DNA of 64,000 bases from Mycolicibacterium rufum (GTDB lineage: Bacteria; Actinomycetota; Actinomycetes; Mycobacteriales; Mycobacteriaceae), in NCBI RefSeq assembly GCF_022374875.2, contig NZ_CP092427.2, forward strand, positions 62,001-126,000, given 5' to 3'. Below, in pieces: positions 1 to 28,100 of the stretch (position 1 is its first letter; each line of letters begins with the position of its first letter). Made by a program: the position numbers and the translations under genes. Under the pieces are notes generated by a model. It was given only the letters and a program-made list of their open reading frames with translations. It searched no databases and was not told the origin of the DNA.

Positions 1-663
1 GGTGCCCTCGGCGATCACCGTGCCCTTGTCGATCACGATGATGCGGTCGCTGAGCAGGTCGGCCTCCTCGAGGTACTGCGTGGTCAGCAGTGTGGCGATG
101 CCCGCTTCCTTGAAGTCGGTGACCAGTTCCCAGATCGCCTGCCGGCTGCGCGGATCCAGGCCGGTGGTGGGTTCGTCGAGGAACACCACCTCGGGGCGGA
201 CCACCAGCCCGCAGGCGATGTCGATGCGGCGCTTCATGCCGCCGGAGTACGTGCCGACGGGCCGGTCGCCGGCGGCGACCAGGTCGAACTGCTCGAGCAG
301 CTCGAGCGCCCGCTCCTTGGCGACCTTCTTCTTCAGCCCCTGCAGCCGGCCGAACATCAGCAGGTTCTCCCGGCCGGTGAGCATGTCGTCCAGCGCGGCG
401 TACTGCCCCGTGAGCATCAGGGAGCGGCGCACGCCCGCGGGATCGCCGACCACGTCGTGGCCGGCGATCAGCGCGCGCCCGCTGTCGGGGGTGATCAGCG
501 TCGACAGGATGTTGACCGTGGTGGTCTTACCGGCGCCGTTGGGGCCGAGCAGACCGAGCACCTCGCCGCGCTCCACCTCGAAGCTGACATCGCGCAGCGC
601 GACGACCGAGCCGAACGACTTGCGGATCCCGGCGACCACCACCGCCTTCTCAGAGCGGGCCAT
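1..663 (-). CDS. drrA: DrrA-like ABC transporter ATP-binding protein (partial, runs off window start)
   Basis: This is the nucleotide-binding subunit of a daunorubicin-resistance (DrrA) type ABC exporter. The 221 visible residues start MARSEKAVVVAGIRKSFG. They contain a Walker A (GPNGAGKTT, about residues 40-48), an ABC signature (YSGGMKRRIDIA) and a Walker B (VVFLDEPTTGLDPRS); the C-terminus is cut by the window edge. The ATG at 663 has a strong GGAGGAG ribosome site and lies 27 bases after the stop of PKS-E, so it belongs to the PKS operon. In M. tuberculosis drrA follows ppsE and, with drrB/drrC, is needed for surface localisation of phthiocerol dimycocerosates. By position this copy should export the lipid made here (inference). 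The permease genes would lie outside the window. Confidence 0.9.
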   Translation of the reverse strand, partial: MARSEKAVVVAGIRKSFGSVVALRDVSFEVERGEVLGLLGPNGAGKTTTVNILSTLITPDSGRALIAGHDVVGDPAGVRRSLMLTGQYAALDDMLTGRENLLMFGRLQGLKKKVAKERALELLEQFDLVAAGDRPVGTYSGGMKRRIDIACGLVVRPEVVFLDEPTTGLDPRSRQAIWELVTDFKEAGIATLLTTQYLEEADLLSDRIIVIDKGTVIAEGT

Positions 664-690
664 GAGCTCCTCCTGCCCGGTTGCGCCGTG

Positions 691-5114
<4,424 letters not shown>

Positions 5115-5118
<4 letters not shown>

Positions 5119-8100
5119 GATCGTGGTCCTACTTTCCGCCGCGATGCGGCACGTTGACGCGCGGCGGCACGCTGTTGGGCGCGCTCGCGCAGCGCGTTGG
5201 GACGCTCCGCGTCCTCCTGCTCCTCCAGCCCCAGCTGGCGGATCAGGTCCACCGCGAGGTCGGTGAGCGTAGCGCCCTGCAACAACAGTGCCACCGGCGG
5301 CTCGACTCCGAAGTCACCGCGGATGGTGTTGCGCATGCGCACCGCCATCAGCGAGTCCAGCCCGAGCTCGGTCAGCGGCTGGGCGACGTCGACCGCGCTG
5401 TCGTCGGAGTAACCCATGATCGCCGAGATGCGGCGGCGCAGCCGGGCCACCACGACCCGGTTGACCTCCGCGGCGTCCATCGTCTTGAGCGCGTCCGCGC
5501 CACCCCAGTCCTCGTCGATGTCGTCGGTCTGCAACTCCCCGACCAGGTCGGTGAAGAAACCGATCTGATGGATCTCGGGGAACGCCGCCGCGGCGCGGTC
5601 GAGCCGCAGCCGCGCGATGCCGACCCGGGACAGGCCCGCGGCCAGCACACCGCCCAGCGCGTCGACTCCCTCGGTCGGGCTGATCGGATCCAGCACCGAG
5701 AACCGCAGCGTGCTGGCCAGACCCACGTCGGCCCACTGGCCCCAGTTGATGGCGATCGCGGGCAGCCCGGCCGCCTGACGCGCGGCCACCAGCCCGTCCA
5801 GCCAGGCGTTGGCCGCGGCGTAGGCGGCCTGGCCGGGCGAGCCCAGCAGCGACACGATGGAGCTGAACCCGACCCACCAGTCCAGGTCCTTGCCGAGGGT
5901 GGCCTCGTGCAGCCGCAGCGCACCGGTCGCCTTCGGCGCCCAGATGGTGTCCAGGCTCTCCCGGGTCAGGCCGACGAAGATTTCGTCCTCGAGCACCGCC
6001 GCGGAGTGGATCACCCCGCGCAGCGGCTTCCCGGTCTGCTCGGCTGCGGCGACCAGGCGTTCGGCCACCCCCGCATCGGCGATGTCGCCCGTCACGACGG
6101 CGATCTCGGCGCGCTGCGACAGCTCGTCGAGAGCGGCCTGCACCTCGTCGGAGGGGCCGCGGCGGCCGTTGAGCACGAGCCGGCCCGCGCCGTTCTCGAC
6201 GAGCCAGGTCACCACGGACATGCCGACGCCGCCCAGCGCGCCGGTGACGACGTAGGAGCCGTCGCGGCGCACCACCAGCTGCCCCGGCGTCGCGGGCAGG
6301 GTGGCGCGCGCGAGCCGCTCGACGAAGCGGGTGTCGCCGCGCCACGCGACGACGTCGTCCGCACCGCCGGACTCGATCTCGGCGGCCAGCGCGCCGGCCG
6401 GGTCGTCGGCGCCGGCGTCGAGCAGCGTCGTCTTCAGGTCGGGATGCTCGTAGGCCAGCACGCGCACCAGGCCCTTGAGGCTGTTCGCGGCGGGATTGCC
6501 CGGCCCGTCCCCGGGCGCGACCACGAGGCCACCCCGGGTGACCAGCCACAGCCGCGGCGCCTTGCCGTGCCAGCTGCCGACGATCGCGCGCACGGTCCCG
6601 GCGACACCCCAGATCACGTCGCGGGCGTGCGCCAGCCCGGCCAGGGCGCCGGAGGCGTCGGCGGGGTCGGCGAAATCGGACCCGAAATCGCCGAACACGA
6701 TGACCCCCGCCGGCGGCAGGTCCGGGTCGGCGGTCGCGGTCGCGAACGCCTCCCGCACGGCCGCCTCGTCGCCGAGGTCGGCGGTGACGACCCGCCGGGT
6801 CGGCCCACCGAACCGGGCGGCGAAGTCCTGCGCCGCCGTCAGGCCCGCCGGGCCGTCGGCGAGCGCCAGCCAGCTGCCCGTCGGCGAGCCCGCCGGCGCG
6901 GCCGCCGACTCGACCCACCGGGAGTCGAAGATCTTCTGCGACAACGGAAGTGGAACGGTGCGGCGCTGGATGCGCTTGAGCTTGACGTCGTCGACCCTGG
7001 CCAGCACGGTGCCGGTGTCGTCGGTCAGCGTGACCCGGCCGACGGCGTCGCCGGTCTCGGCGACGACGCTGACCAGTTCGGCGCGGCACCGGGCACGACG
7101 CCCGACCGTCCCGAACACCCGGATCGCGCCGAAGCCGACCGGCAGGTAGGTGTCCTCACCCGAGTCGGCGAGCGTGGCGTCGCTCATCGCCGCGGCCAGC
7201 CCCTGCAGCGCTGCGTCGAGCATCACCGGGTGCAGCGCGATGCCGCGGTGCGCCGTCGCCTCGTCGGGCAGCTCGATCTCGGTGTCGGCCACGTCGGTCG
7301 ACCGCGCGATGCGGGTCAGCGCCGCGAACGCGTGGCCGTGGTGGGCGCCGGTGCGGCGAAGCGCGGTGTAGAAGTCGGCCGGGGACACCGGGGTGGCGCC
7401 CGCCGTCGGCAGCACCTTCGCCGGTGCCGCGTCATCGCCTGCTGGGACCGCGCGGACCGTGCCGACCGCATGCCGGGTCCAGCCGCCCGCCTCGGAGCGG
7501 GAGTGGATCTCCACCCGCAGCGTGCCGTCACCGTCGGTGTGCAGCTGGGTGGTGAGGGTGGTGTGCGGGTCCAGCGGCAGCATCTGCTCGACCTCGACGG
7601 ACACCTCGACCGCGGTTGCGGGCAGGCCGAGCGCCTCCTGGCCCGCGGCGAGCGCGATCTCGGCGAAGCCGGCGCCCGGCATCACCGGCAGGCCGTGCAC
7701 GACGTGGTCGGCCAGCCACGGATGGGCTTCCGTGCCGACATCGGACTGCCACACGTGGCCGCTGCCCGAGGGCAGTTCGACGTGCAGACCGAGCAGCGGG
7801 TGCGTACCGGTGAACTGCCGGCCCGTGCCGCGGTCGGACTGCCAGAACGGCACGTGCTGCCACGCGGTCGGCGGTGCGTCCACGACGCGGCCGAACTCGC
7901 CGTCGGCGGCCTTGACCGCCGGCGGCCGCACCGCGGCGAGCTGCGCGTGGAATGCCAGCGTCTCGGGGTGGTCCCGGTTCACGGTCGAGCCGACGTGGAA
8001 CCGGCGGCTGGTGGACTGCGCGTCGAGGGTGTCGGAGATCGCGTGGCTCAGCAGCGGGTGCGGGCTGATCTCGATGAAATTGCTGTTCTCGGCGGACGCC

Positions 8101-10529
8101 TCGTGCACGGCCTGGCTGAACCGCACCGGGTTGCGCAGATTCGCCGCCCAGTAGTCGGCGCTGTACATCGGCGAGGAGCCGGTGTAGGCGACGGTCGAGA
8201 TCAGCGGGATCTTCGGGGCTTGGGGCCGCAGCGAGGTCAGCGCCTCGCGCAGCTCCGGCAGCACCGGGTCGATGGTCGGGTGGTGCGAGGCCACGTCGAC
8301 CTCGACCCGACGGGCCAGCCTGCCCTGCGCGTCGACCTGCGCGACGAGCTCGTCGACCTGATCGGGCGGCCCGGCGATCACGACCTGCTTCGGCGAGGCG
8401 TACACCGCGATCGTCACGTCCGGACGGTCGGCGATCAGTTTCTCGGCCGCGGCGGGATCGAGTTCGAGCAGCGCCATCGCGCCCTGGCCGGACAACCGCT
8501 TCATCAGCCGCGTACGCGTGGCGATCACGTCGAGACCCTCGGCGGGGGTGAGCACCCCGGCTACCACCGCGGCGGTGGTCTCGCCCATCGAGTGGCCGAT
8601 CACCGCGTCGGGTTCCACGCCGTAGGAGCGCCACAGCTCGGTCAGCGCCAGTTGCATGCCGACCAGCACCGGCTGGATGCGGTCGATGCCGACCACGGGC
8701 TCGCCGGCCTCGAGCGTCTGGCGCAGCGAGAACCCGACCTTGTCGAGGAACGCCGGCTCGAGCTCGTCGACGGCCTTGGCGAACGCCGGCTCCTCGGCCA
8801 GCAGCGCCTTGCCCATGCCGGCCCACTGCGCGCCCTGGCCGGAGTACAGGAACACCGTGCCGTTCCCGGTCTTCGCGTCGTGCGCACCGATGACCCCCGG
8901 CGCGGTCTGACCGGCGGCCAGCGCGCGCAGACCGGTGACGGCCTCGGCGTGGGTGCGGGCGCACACGGTGGCGATCGTCGGGTACCGGCTGCGGTGGTGG
9001 TTCACGGTGAACGCGACATCGGCGAGCGGCGCCGCGGCGCCGTCGCCCTCCAGCCAGTCGGCCAGCGCCGTCGCCGACGCCGCCAGCCGGGCTGCGGACT
9101 TCCCGGACACCACCAGCGTGGTCACCCCCGACTCGGGGGCGGCCGGCGCCACCGGGCTCTCCGGCCCCTGCTCCAGCACGATGTGGGCGTTGGTGCCGCT
9201 GAAGCCGAACGACGACACCGCCGCGCGGCGCGGATGATCGCTCGCGGGCCACGGCTTGGCCTCGGTCGGCACGAACAGCCGCGTCGGCGTGGGGTCGATC
9301 TGCGGGTTCCACTGGTCGAAGTGCAGATTCGGCGCGATGGTGCCGTGCTGCAGCGTCAGCACCGTCTTGATGAACCCGGCCACGCCGGCCGCCGCCTCGA
9401 GGTGGCCCATGTTCGTCTTGACGGTGCCCAGCGCGCACGGCACCTCGCCCTTGCCGTAGATCGCGGCCAGCGCGTCGAACTCGATCGGATCGCCGAGAGC
9501 TGTTCCGGTGCCGTGGCATTCGATGTAGTCCACCGTCGAGGCCGCCACATCGGCGGACTTCAGCGCCCGGGTGAGCACGTCGCGCTGCGACGGCGCGTTG
9601 GGCGCGGTAAGACCGTTGGAGCGGCCGTCCTGGTTGACCGCCGAGCCGCGCACGACCGCCAGCACGCGGTCCCCGTCGCGCACCGCGTCGGTGAGCCGCT
9701 TGAGCACGACGACGCCCGCGCCCTCGCCGCGCACGAACCCGTCGGCGCGCGAGTCGAACGCATAGCAGTGTCCGTGCGGCGACAGCATGCCCCACTTGGC
9801 CAGCGCCAGTTGGGTTTCCGGGCGCAGGTTGAGGTTGACGCCGCCGGCCAGTGCGAGGTCGCTCTCCCGCATGCGCAGGCTGTGGCAGGCCAGGTGGATC
9901 GACACCAGCGACGACGAGCACGCGGTGTCGACCGCGACGGCCGGGCCCTTGAGGCCCAGCAGGTAGGCGATGCGGCCGACGGTGACGCTGTGCGCGTTAC
10001 CGGTCGCCGAGTACGCGTCGATGGCGTCGGCATTGTCCGGCGACGCGTTCTGGTACTCGCTGTAGTAGACGCCCAGCATCACCGCGGTGCGGGACTCGCC
10101 GAGCTGGTCGGGCGCGTACCCGGCGTTCTCCAGCGCCTCCCAGGCGACCTCGAGGGCGACACGCTGCTGCGGGTCCATCGACGTAGCCTCGCGCGGGGTG
10201 ATGCCGAAGAAGTCGGCGTCGAAGCCGGTGACGTCGTCGAGGTAGGCGCCCCACTTGGTGGGCATGCGGCCCGGCGCGCTGAGGTCGGTGTCGTAGAACG
10301 CCTCGGCGTCCCAGCGGTCGGCGGGCACCTCGGTCACCGCGTCGGTGCCGCTCTCCAGCAGCTTCCAGAAGCTGTCGGGACCGGTCACGCCGCCGGGCAA
10401 CCGGCAGCCGATGCCGACCACCGCGATGGGCTCGGCACTGGCCACGCGGGAGGCCTTCTCGAACTGTTCGGCCAGCTTGTCGCGCTGCTCGGCGGTCATG
10501 CCCGAGATCCGGTCGAAGGTGGTCTTCAT
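5115..10529 (-). CDS. PKS-D: modular type I polyketide synthase KS-AT-DH-KR-ACP
   Basis: 1804 aa extension module. An N-terminal docking segment (residues 1-33, [19 protein letters not shown]) precedes the KS (Cys204 in DTACSSSLV, then [12 protein letters not shown] and [12 protein letters not shown]). The AT carries GHSMGE and [14 protein letters not shown] resembles methylmalonyl-type signatures, so a branched extender is possible but unproven. A canonical DH follows ([10 protein letters not shown] matches HxxxGxxxxP; second motif [10 protein letters not shown]). The KR has TGALGGVG and a YAAAN active site. The C-terminal ACP has GLDSL. There is no ER domain, so this module should leave a double bond. 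The N-terminus resembles PpsB of M. tuberculosis as I recall it, while the DH-KR-ACP half is PpsC/Mas-like. ATG start; it shares one base with the PKS-C stop (TGATG). Confidence 0.93.
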
Positions 10530-13500
10530 CAGATGGCGCCCTCACTGCCGGCGTTGGCCGACTCGACGGAAGATTCGATGCTGTCGAACAGGTCGTCGAG
10601 GCTGAACTCGTCCGACTCGTCCTGGGGCTCGGGCTCGGGCTCGGAGGGGGATTCGGGCTGAGCCTGCTGCATCGGCGCGAGCAGCTCGGCGATGAACTGC
10701 GACAGCAGCGAGATCGACGGGTGGTTCCACAGCATCGTCGCGGACAGGTCGATGCGCACGAGCGCCTTGGCGTCGCGCAGCAGGTTCATCGCCATCATCG
10801 AGTCCAGGCCGAGCCCCGGGAACGGCGCGTCGACGTCGACCGCGTCCTCGGGCATGCCGAGCTCGCGGGCCAGGATCGCCCGCAGCCGCACCCGCAGCTC
10901 CGCGACGGTGTCGGCGCCGGACATCGCCGTCCAGTCGATGAATTCGGTTGCCTCCGTGGGCGTCTGGCCCGAGCTGGGGGCCGGGGCCGACTCCACCGGG
11001 GCGAAGTGCAGACCGCGGATGTCCACCCACACCGTGCCGTCGGGCCCGGTGACCAGCGCGTCGACGACCAGTCCGTCGCCGGCGCCGGCCCGCCGGTACA
11101 CCTCGATCACGGCGGGCCCGGCGACGGCGCTGTCGGCTTCGGCGATGCTCTCCGCGCCCGCGGGCAGCAGCAGCGCGGGGTTGTCGGCGTCGGCGAGGCG
11201 GGCCACGTGCACGGCGGCGTCGAGCAGTGCCGCGGCGGGCGTGTCCGTGTCCGCGGGCACGTCGACCGCACCCCGGGCGCCCGCGGCGGTGGCCGTGGCA
11301 TCGGCGACCGTCCACGTGAACGGCCGGCCCTCCACCCCCCACGCGCGCTGCATGTCCTCGATCGCCGCACCGTCGAACACCGTGCCGACGGGGCTCTGGT
11401 CGCCCTGCGGCGCCGTCCCGGAAGCGGCGACCAGCGTGGCGCCGGCGTGCCGCGTCCATTTCTGTTCCGGGGTGTCGGGACCGGTGCTCGACCAGATGCT
11501 CACCGCGTCGCCGTCGACGGTGACGTGCACCGCCTTCGCCTGGTCGGCGACGATCGGGTACTCGAACCGGATGTCACTGGCGACTTTTCCGGTCGCCGAG
11601 CCTCCGCCGATCCGGGCGGCCACGGCCGCCAGCGTGTGCAGCACGACCGAGACGGGGACCACCTCGACGCCGCGCACCCGGTGCGCGACCGGGTAGGACC
11701 GTTCGCCGGGCTGCAGACGCGCGCGCCACAGCTGGTCGTGACCGGTGTTCTCGACCGGGTCGCCGAGCACCGTGCCCCAGGCGGGCGCGGGCAGCGCCGA
11801 CAGGTCCGCGCCGACGACCGGTCCGCTGACCAGGTGGTCGAGGACCTTGACCGCGGCGCGCATCCGGTAGGCGTCGGCCAGCCGCGGCCAGTCGGCGCCC
11901 GCGAGCACCAGCTGCGTGCCGGCGTCGGGGCTGAGCACCGTCGGCAGCATCCGGATCGCGACGTCATTGGGCATCGGCTCCAGACCGGCCGCCTTCATCT
12001 GCGGCTGGGCGTCCGACCACGACTTCCACAGGCCCCAGTCCACGACCGTCGCCGGCAGACCCAGCGCCCGGCGGGCGTAGGCGAACGCGTCGGCGAAGGC
12101 GTTGGCCGCGGTGTAGTGGGCGACCGCGCGCGAGCCGAGCAGCCCGGTGATCGAGGAGAACAGCACGAACCGGCGGACCGCGGTGGTCAGCGACAGCTTG
12201 TGCAGCACCGCCGCCGCGTCCACCTTGGCCCGGAACATCGGGCGCAGATCGTCGTCGGTCATGTCGGTCAGCAGCGCCTCGCCGCCGGCCAGTGACGCCA
12301 GGTAGACCCCGTCGAGCGGAGGCAGGTCCGCGCCGAACCGGTCGAACACCGCGGCCATCGACGCCTCGTCGGCGGCGTCGGCGGCGACCTCGACCAGCGT
12401 GGTGCCGAGCGGGGCCACCTCGGCGGCCAGATCAGCGAGACCGGTGCCGCGCCGCGACACCGCGACCACCGTCGAGGCGCCCATCTCGGCGAGCTGGCGG
12501 ATCAGCGACGGCCCGACGTTGCCGGTCGCGCCGACCACGAGGTGGCTGGTGCCGCTCTCCAGACGGCTGACTGCCACCGCGGGCAGCGCCGCGGCCTCCA
12601 GTCGGGGCACCCGCCGCTCCCCCGCCCGGTAGACCACCTGGTCGTCGCGGTCGGTGTCCTCCAGCGTCGCCGCCTCGGCGCGCAGGTGGGCGCCCAGCAG
12701 CTCCGGGGGCAGCGTCTCGTCGACATCGACCAGACCGCCCCAGAACTCGGGATGCTCGAGCGCCAGTGTGCGGCCCTGACCCCACAGCACCGCGTGCCCG
12801 GGGTTGGCGCGGTCCCCGTCGACGACCGGTTGCGCGTTTCGGGTCGCGACGAAAAGCCTGGGCGCAGAACCGCTTCCGGCCAGCGCGACGGTGAGCCGGC
12901 GCAGCTCGTCGAACAGCAGGTAGGCCGCGGCGGCATCGAACCGCTGCGACGGCACCGACGGTGCGTACACCACGAAATCCGTTGCGGCCACCGCATTGCG
13001 CAGCGCAGCAGGATCGTCGAGCGCGGACAGCGGCAGCGTCTGCGCGTCCAGCGCCGCCGCCAGGCCGTCGTCGTCGGAGATCACCACCCAGGAGCCGTCA
13101 ACGCGGGCGGCGCCCAGCTCGCGAACCGGCCAGCTGAGGCGGTGCATCCACTCGTGGTAGCCGCCCTCGCCGCTCGCCGGCGAGACCGCGGCACCGGCGC
13201 CCTCGGCCGCTCGCATCGCGGCGGTGTGGATCCAGTGGTGCGCGTGGTGCCACGGCGTGGTCGGGATCTGCACCCGCGGGCCGGGCCGCTCGGGCGTCTT
13301 CGGCGGACGCGTCGTGTGGGTGGCGTTGAGGTTGGTGCGGAAGGTCAGCGTGTCGTCGGCGTCGCGCTGCAGCGTGGCGATGCTGTGGTGGTGCTGGCCG
13401 GCCAGCGTGTCCTTGATCGCGTACCCCAGCAGCGGGTGCGGGCTGACCTCCACGAACACCGCGTGCTCGGCGCCGGCCGTGGCGACCGCGCGGGCGAACC

Positions 13501-15954
13501 GCACCGGGTTGCGCAGGTTGGCCACCCAGTGGTCGGCGTCGAAGACGTTCGACCCGTCGGTGGGGCGCTGGTCGGTGGTGACGATCACCGGGATGGACGG
13601 CGCCGTGGGCTGCAGCGTCGCGAGCTCGGTGCGCAGCTCCTCCAGGATCGGGTCGATGATCGGGTGGTGCGACGCGACGTCGACGTCGACGCGGCGGGCC
13701 AGCCGGTCCTGCGCGTCGACCACCGCGATCGCGGCGTCCACCTGGTCGGGCGGGCCGGCGATCACGGTCTGGTGCGGCGAGGCGTAGACCGCCACGGTCA
13801 ACCCGTCGTAGCCGGCGATCAGCTCCTCGGCGGCTGCGGCGTCGAGCTCCAGCAGCGCCATCGCGCCCTGACCGGACAGCCGCTTCATCAGCCGCGACCG
13901 GGTGGAGATCACCTTGAGCCCGTCGGCCGGGCTGAGCGCGCCGGCCACCACCGCGGCCGTCACCTCGCCCATCGAGTGCCCGATGACGGCATCGGGGACG
14001 ACGCCGTAGGACCGCCACAGCGCGGTCAGCGCCAGCTGGACGCCGACCAGCACCGGTTGGATGCGGTCGATGCCGACGACGGTCTCCCCGGAGGTCAGCA
14101 CGTCGCGCAGCGAGAACCCGGCCTGGGCGACGAAGTCGGGTTCGAGTTCGTCGACGGCCGCCGCGAACGCCGGCTCGTCGGCCAGCAGGCGCCGGCCCAT
14201 GCCGGCCCACTGCGAGCCCTGCCCGGAGTACAGGAACACGGTGCCCGAGCCGCACGCACCGTCGTGCACGGGCACAACTCCCGGCGCCGGGTAGCCCCCG
14301 GCGACCGCCCGCAGCCCGGCGACCGCCTGGTCGCGGTCGGCGGCGGCGACGGTGGCGAACCGCGGATGCTGGGCGCGGCGGTGGTTGAGCGTCTCGGCGA
14401 CGTCGGCCAGGCTGACCGCCGCGGCGTCGGGGCTCTGCAGCCAGTCGGCCAGCGCACCGGCCAGCGACGCGACGCGCGCCGGGGTCTTGCCGGTGACCAC
14501 CAGCGTGCTTACCGGCGGTTCCGGTTGCGGCGCTGGGGTTTTCGCGGCATCCGGAGCAGGGGCCTGTTCGAGGACGATGTGGGCGTTGGTGCCGCTGACG
14601 CCGAACGACGACACCGCGGCGCGGCGCGGACGGTCGTGGGCGGGCCAGTCCATCGACTCCGACGCGATGTGGAACTTCGACGCGCCCTCCCCGGCCTGGG
14701 GGGTCAACGTCGAGAAGTGCAGCATCTTCGGGATGTGGCCGTGCGCGAGGCTCAGCACGGTCTTGATGAACCCGGTCACGCCGGCGGCGGATTCGAGGTG
14801 GCCGAGGTTGGTCTTCACCGATCCGAGCACCAGCGGCGCGGCGTCCTTGCGGTCGCCGTACACGGCCGACAGCGCGTCGAGTTCGATCGGGTCGCCCAGC
14901 CCGGTGCCGGTGCCGTGCGCCTCGACGTAGTCGACGTCCGACGGGGCCAGCCGCGCGTTGGCCAGCGCGGTGCGCATCAGCTCCTGCTGCGCGGGGCCGT
15001 TGGGAACGGTCTGGCCGCTGCTGGCGCCGTCCTGGTTGACCGCCGAGCCGCGCACGACGGCGAGCACCCGGTCCCCGTCGCGCTGCGCGTCGCTGAGGCG
15101 CTTGAGCACCACGACGCCGCAGCCCTCGCTGCGGACGTACCCGTCGGCGCCGGCGTCGAACGTCGCACACCGTCCCGTCGGCGAGAGCATGCCCCACCGC
15201 GAGCAGGCGATGTTGTTCTCGGGGCTCAGGATCAGGTTCACCCCGGCGGCCAGGGCGTGGTCACTCTCGCCGCGGCGCAGGCTCTGGCAGGCCAGATGGA
15301 TCGAGACCAGCGACGACGAGCAGGCGGTGTCGCTGACCACGGCCGGACCACGGACGCCGAGGAAGTAGGACAGCCGCCCCGCCGCGAAGTTCGGCGCGTT
15401 CCCGAACGGGATGTACGGGTCGATCTCCTCGGGCTCGAGGACGCCGATCACCGAACGGAAGTAGTCGTTGGCGGTCAGGCCGACGAACACGCCCGTCGAC
15501 GAGCCGCGCAGCGAGCGCGGGCTGATGTTCGCGTCCTCGAGCGCCTCCACCGCGACCTCCATCAGCAGCCGCTGCTGGGGATCCATGCCTGCGGCCTCGC
15601 GCGGGGAGATCGAGAAGAACTCGGCGTCGAACTCGTCGGGCTGCCAGGTGGTCAGGAAACCGCCCTCGCGGTTGCAGATCGTCCCCGGCACGCTGTGGTC
15701 GGGCGAGTAGAACTCGTCGGCGTCCCAGCGGTCGGCCGGGACCCGGATCACGCCGTTGCCGCCATCGAGCAGCAGCTGCCAGAACTGTGAGGCGTTGTCG
15801 ACCCCGCCGGGCAGCCGCGCACCGATGCCCACCACGGCGATCGGTTCGGTCTCGGCCTTCTCGGCCGCCGCCAGCCGCGCGCTCAGATCGTCGATCTTGC
15901 GCAGGGCCTCGGTGATGATCGCCCGGCGATCCGGCGACGCTTGGGTCATCTCAG

Positions 15955-15958
<4 letters not shown>
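10529..15958 (-). CDS. PKS-C: modular type I polyketide synthase KS-AT-KR-DH-ACP (KR before DH)
   Basis: 1809 aa. Residues 8-33 form a coiled-coil docking helix (RRAIITEALRKIDDLSARL), as at the start of PpsC. The KS has Cys213 (DTACSSSLV). The AT has GHSMGE and VASHHPIIDP. After the AT comes a KR with the atypical nucleotide motif GATGNVG and an active-site region VLFSSITGLLGSRAVAHY. A DH-like domain follows at about 1440-1690, with HRVRGVEVVP fitting HxxxGxxxxP, and then an ACP (GLGLDSMMAM). KR ahead of DH inverts the usual order. The acidic C-terminal tail (SLDDLFDSIESSVES) resembles that of PKS-A. The start is TTG at 15958, overlapping the PKS-B stop (TTGA) with GGAAAG six bases upstream; an ATG three codons in is the alternative. 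Confidence 0.92.
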
Positions 15959-20780
<4,822 letters not shown>

Positions 20781-20784
<4 letters not shown>

Positions 20785-22529
20785 CTAGTGGCGTCCAACC
20801 GGGTGAAGGCACCCTCGAGGTACAGGTCCTTGCTCATCGCGCGGCGCACCTTGCCGCTGGTCGTCAGCGGCAGCGACCCCGGGGGCACCAGCGCGAAATC
20901 CGACAGCCGCACGCTGTGCGTCATCGAGACCGCCGAGGTGACCTGCTGGGTGACCGCCTCGAGCGCCGCCGGGTCGATCTGCTTCTTCAGCTCGGCGATC
21001 ACCACCAGCCGCTCGCTGGCGTCGTCGTCCACCGAGATCGCGGCGACACGGCCGCCGGTGAACTCGGCCACGGTGCCCTCGATGTCGTCGGGGTAGTGGT
21101 TGCGCCCGTCGACGATGAGGAGATCCTTGATGCGCCCGACGAGGTACAGCTCGTCGTCGAACAGCACGCCGAGGTCACCGGTGCGCAGCCACGGGCCCTT
21201 CGGCGTGCCCGCCGTCGGCTCCGCCAGCTGGCCGGCGAAGTGCTTCTGCGTCAGCTCGGGGTTCTGGTAGTAACCGCCGGCGACGTGCTCGCCGTGCAGC
21301 CACACCTCGCCGATTTTGCCTGCGGGGTTCTCGATGCAGGTCTCGGGATCGACCACCCGCACCGTCGTGGTGCGCGGCCGGCCCAGGCCGATCTGCTCGG
21401 TGCCGCTGTCGTCATCGCAGCGCTCGGCATGACCCGCGGCCAGCTTCTCGTAGTCGAACCGCACCGACGTCGGCGGCCGTCCGCCGGCCGACGCCACCAC
21501 GTACACCGTCGCCTCGGCCAGCCCGTAGGACGGGCGCATCGCCGCATCGGGCAGCCCGAACGCGGCGAAGCGTTCGTTGAACCGGCGCACGGTGGAGCCG
21601 TGCACCCGCTCGGCGCCATTGATCATCACGGCCACGCCGCTGAGGTCCTTGCCCGCCATGTCCTCGTCGCTGGTGCGCTTGACGGCCAGTTCGAACGCGA
21701 AATTCGGCGCCGCGGTGAACGCGCCCGGATGCGAGCCCAGCAGCTGCATCCAGCGGGAAGGCTTCTGCATGAACGCGATCGGGCTCATCAGCGCCCCGGG
21801 GCAGCCCAGCATGATCGGGATGAACACCCCGACGATCAGGCCCATGTCGTGATAGAAGGGCAGCCACGACACCACGGTGGTGTCCTCGGGCGCTCCGCCG
21901 TCGGGGAAGGTCTCGTAGTAGTCGGTCAACAGCTCGTGCACGTTGATCAGCACGTTGCGGTGGCTCACCACCACCCCGGCGGGCAGCCGGGTCGAACCCG
22001 ACGTGTACTGCAGATAGGCGGTCTTGGGCAGCGACACCGGCGCCGCGGGCCGCAGCGGCGCATCGACGTCCAACGTGTCGACCTCGATGAACTTCGGTGG
22101 GCGCTGCCGGGAGTCGAGCTGGCCGTAGTGGCGGATGTCGTCGACGACGGCCGAGGTGGTCAGCACCGCGACGGGCTGGGAGTCCTTCATCGCACCGGTG
22201 ACGCGCTCGTCGTGCTGGCGCAGCTGCGGCATGGTCAGCGGCACGGCGATGAAGCCGGCCTCGATCGCTCCGAGGAACCCGATGATGTATTCGAGGCTCT
22301 GCGGGGCCAGGATCACCGCGCGGTCCCCGGGCGACCCGAGCGTGGCCAGTTTGGCCGCGACGACGCGGACCCGGTGATGCAGCTCCGACCACGTGAGGCT
22401 GTCGGTGACGCCGGCCGGGTCCGACTCGAAGTCGAAGAACGTGTACGCCGTGTCGTCGGGCTGCTGCTGCGCACGGTCAGCCAGGAGCGCGGGAATGGTC
22501 GTCACGGTGGGCGCCGTCAGTGCTGGCAT
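20781..22529 (-). CDS. FAAL-B: fatty acyl-AMP ligase (FadD26/FadD28 type)
   Basis: 582 aa adenylate-forming enzyme that should activate a fatty acid as acyl-AMP and load it onto the N-terminal ACP of PKS-B. Visible family motifs are the ATP-binding YLQYTSGSTRLPAGVVVSHR, the core SWLPFYHDMGLI, PSYGLAEATVYV and the C-terminal RTGDLGVLFDDELYLVGRIKDLL and DGRNHYPDDIE. Length and these motifs fit FAALs such as FadD26 rather than CoA ligases; the FAAL-specific insertion was not verified structurally. ATG at 22529 follows an AAAGGA ribosome site. It sits 105 bases after PKS-A, the only clear gap inside the PKS operon, and overlaps PKS-B by four bases. It is a diverged paralogue of the FAAL at 28097-29872. 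Confidence 0.93.
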
Positions 22530-22634
22530 CAGTGGTCCTTTCTGAAACTCCCGGCATAACTCCCGACATCGTCTAACGCAACGGGTCGATCCGAGAAATC
22601 CTGGATGGTCCGTCGCATCGATCCGCCGGCCGGC

Positions 22635-28096
<5,462 letters not shown>

Positions 28097-28100
<4 letters not shown>

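Noticed and set aside
5154..10661. 1835-codon open frame on the plus strand opposite PKS-D
   Set aside because: Same cause: antisense shadow of a PKS, no recognisable domain, no ribosome site.
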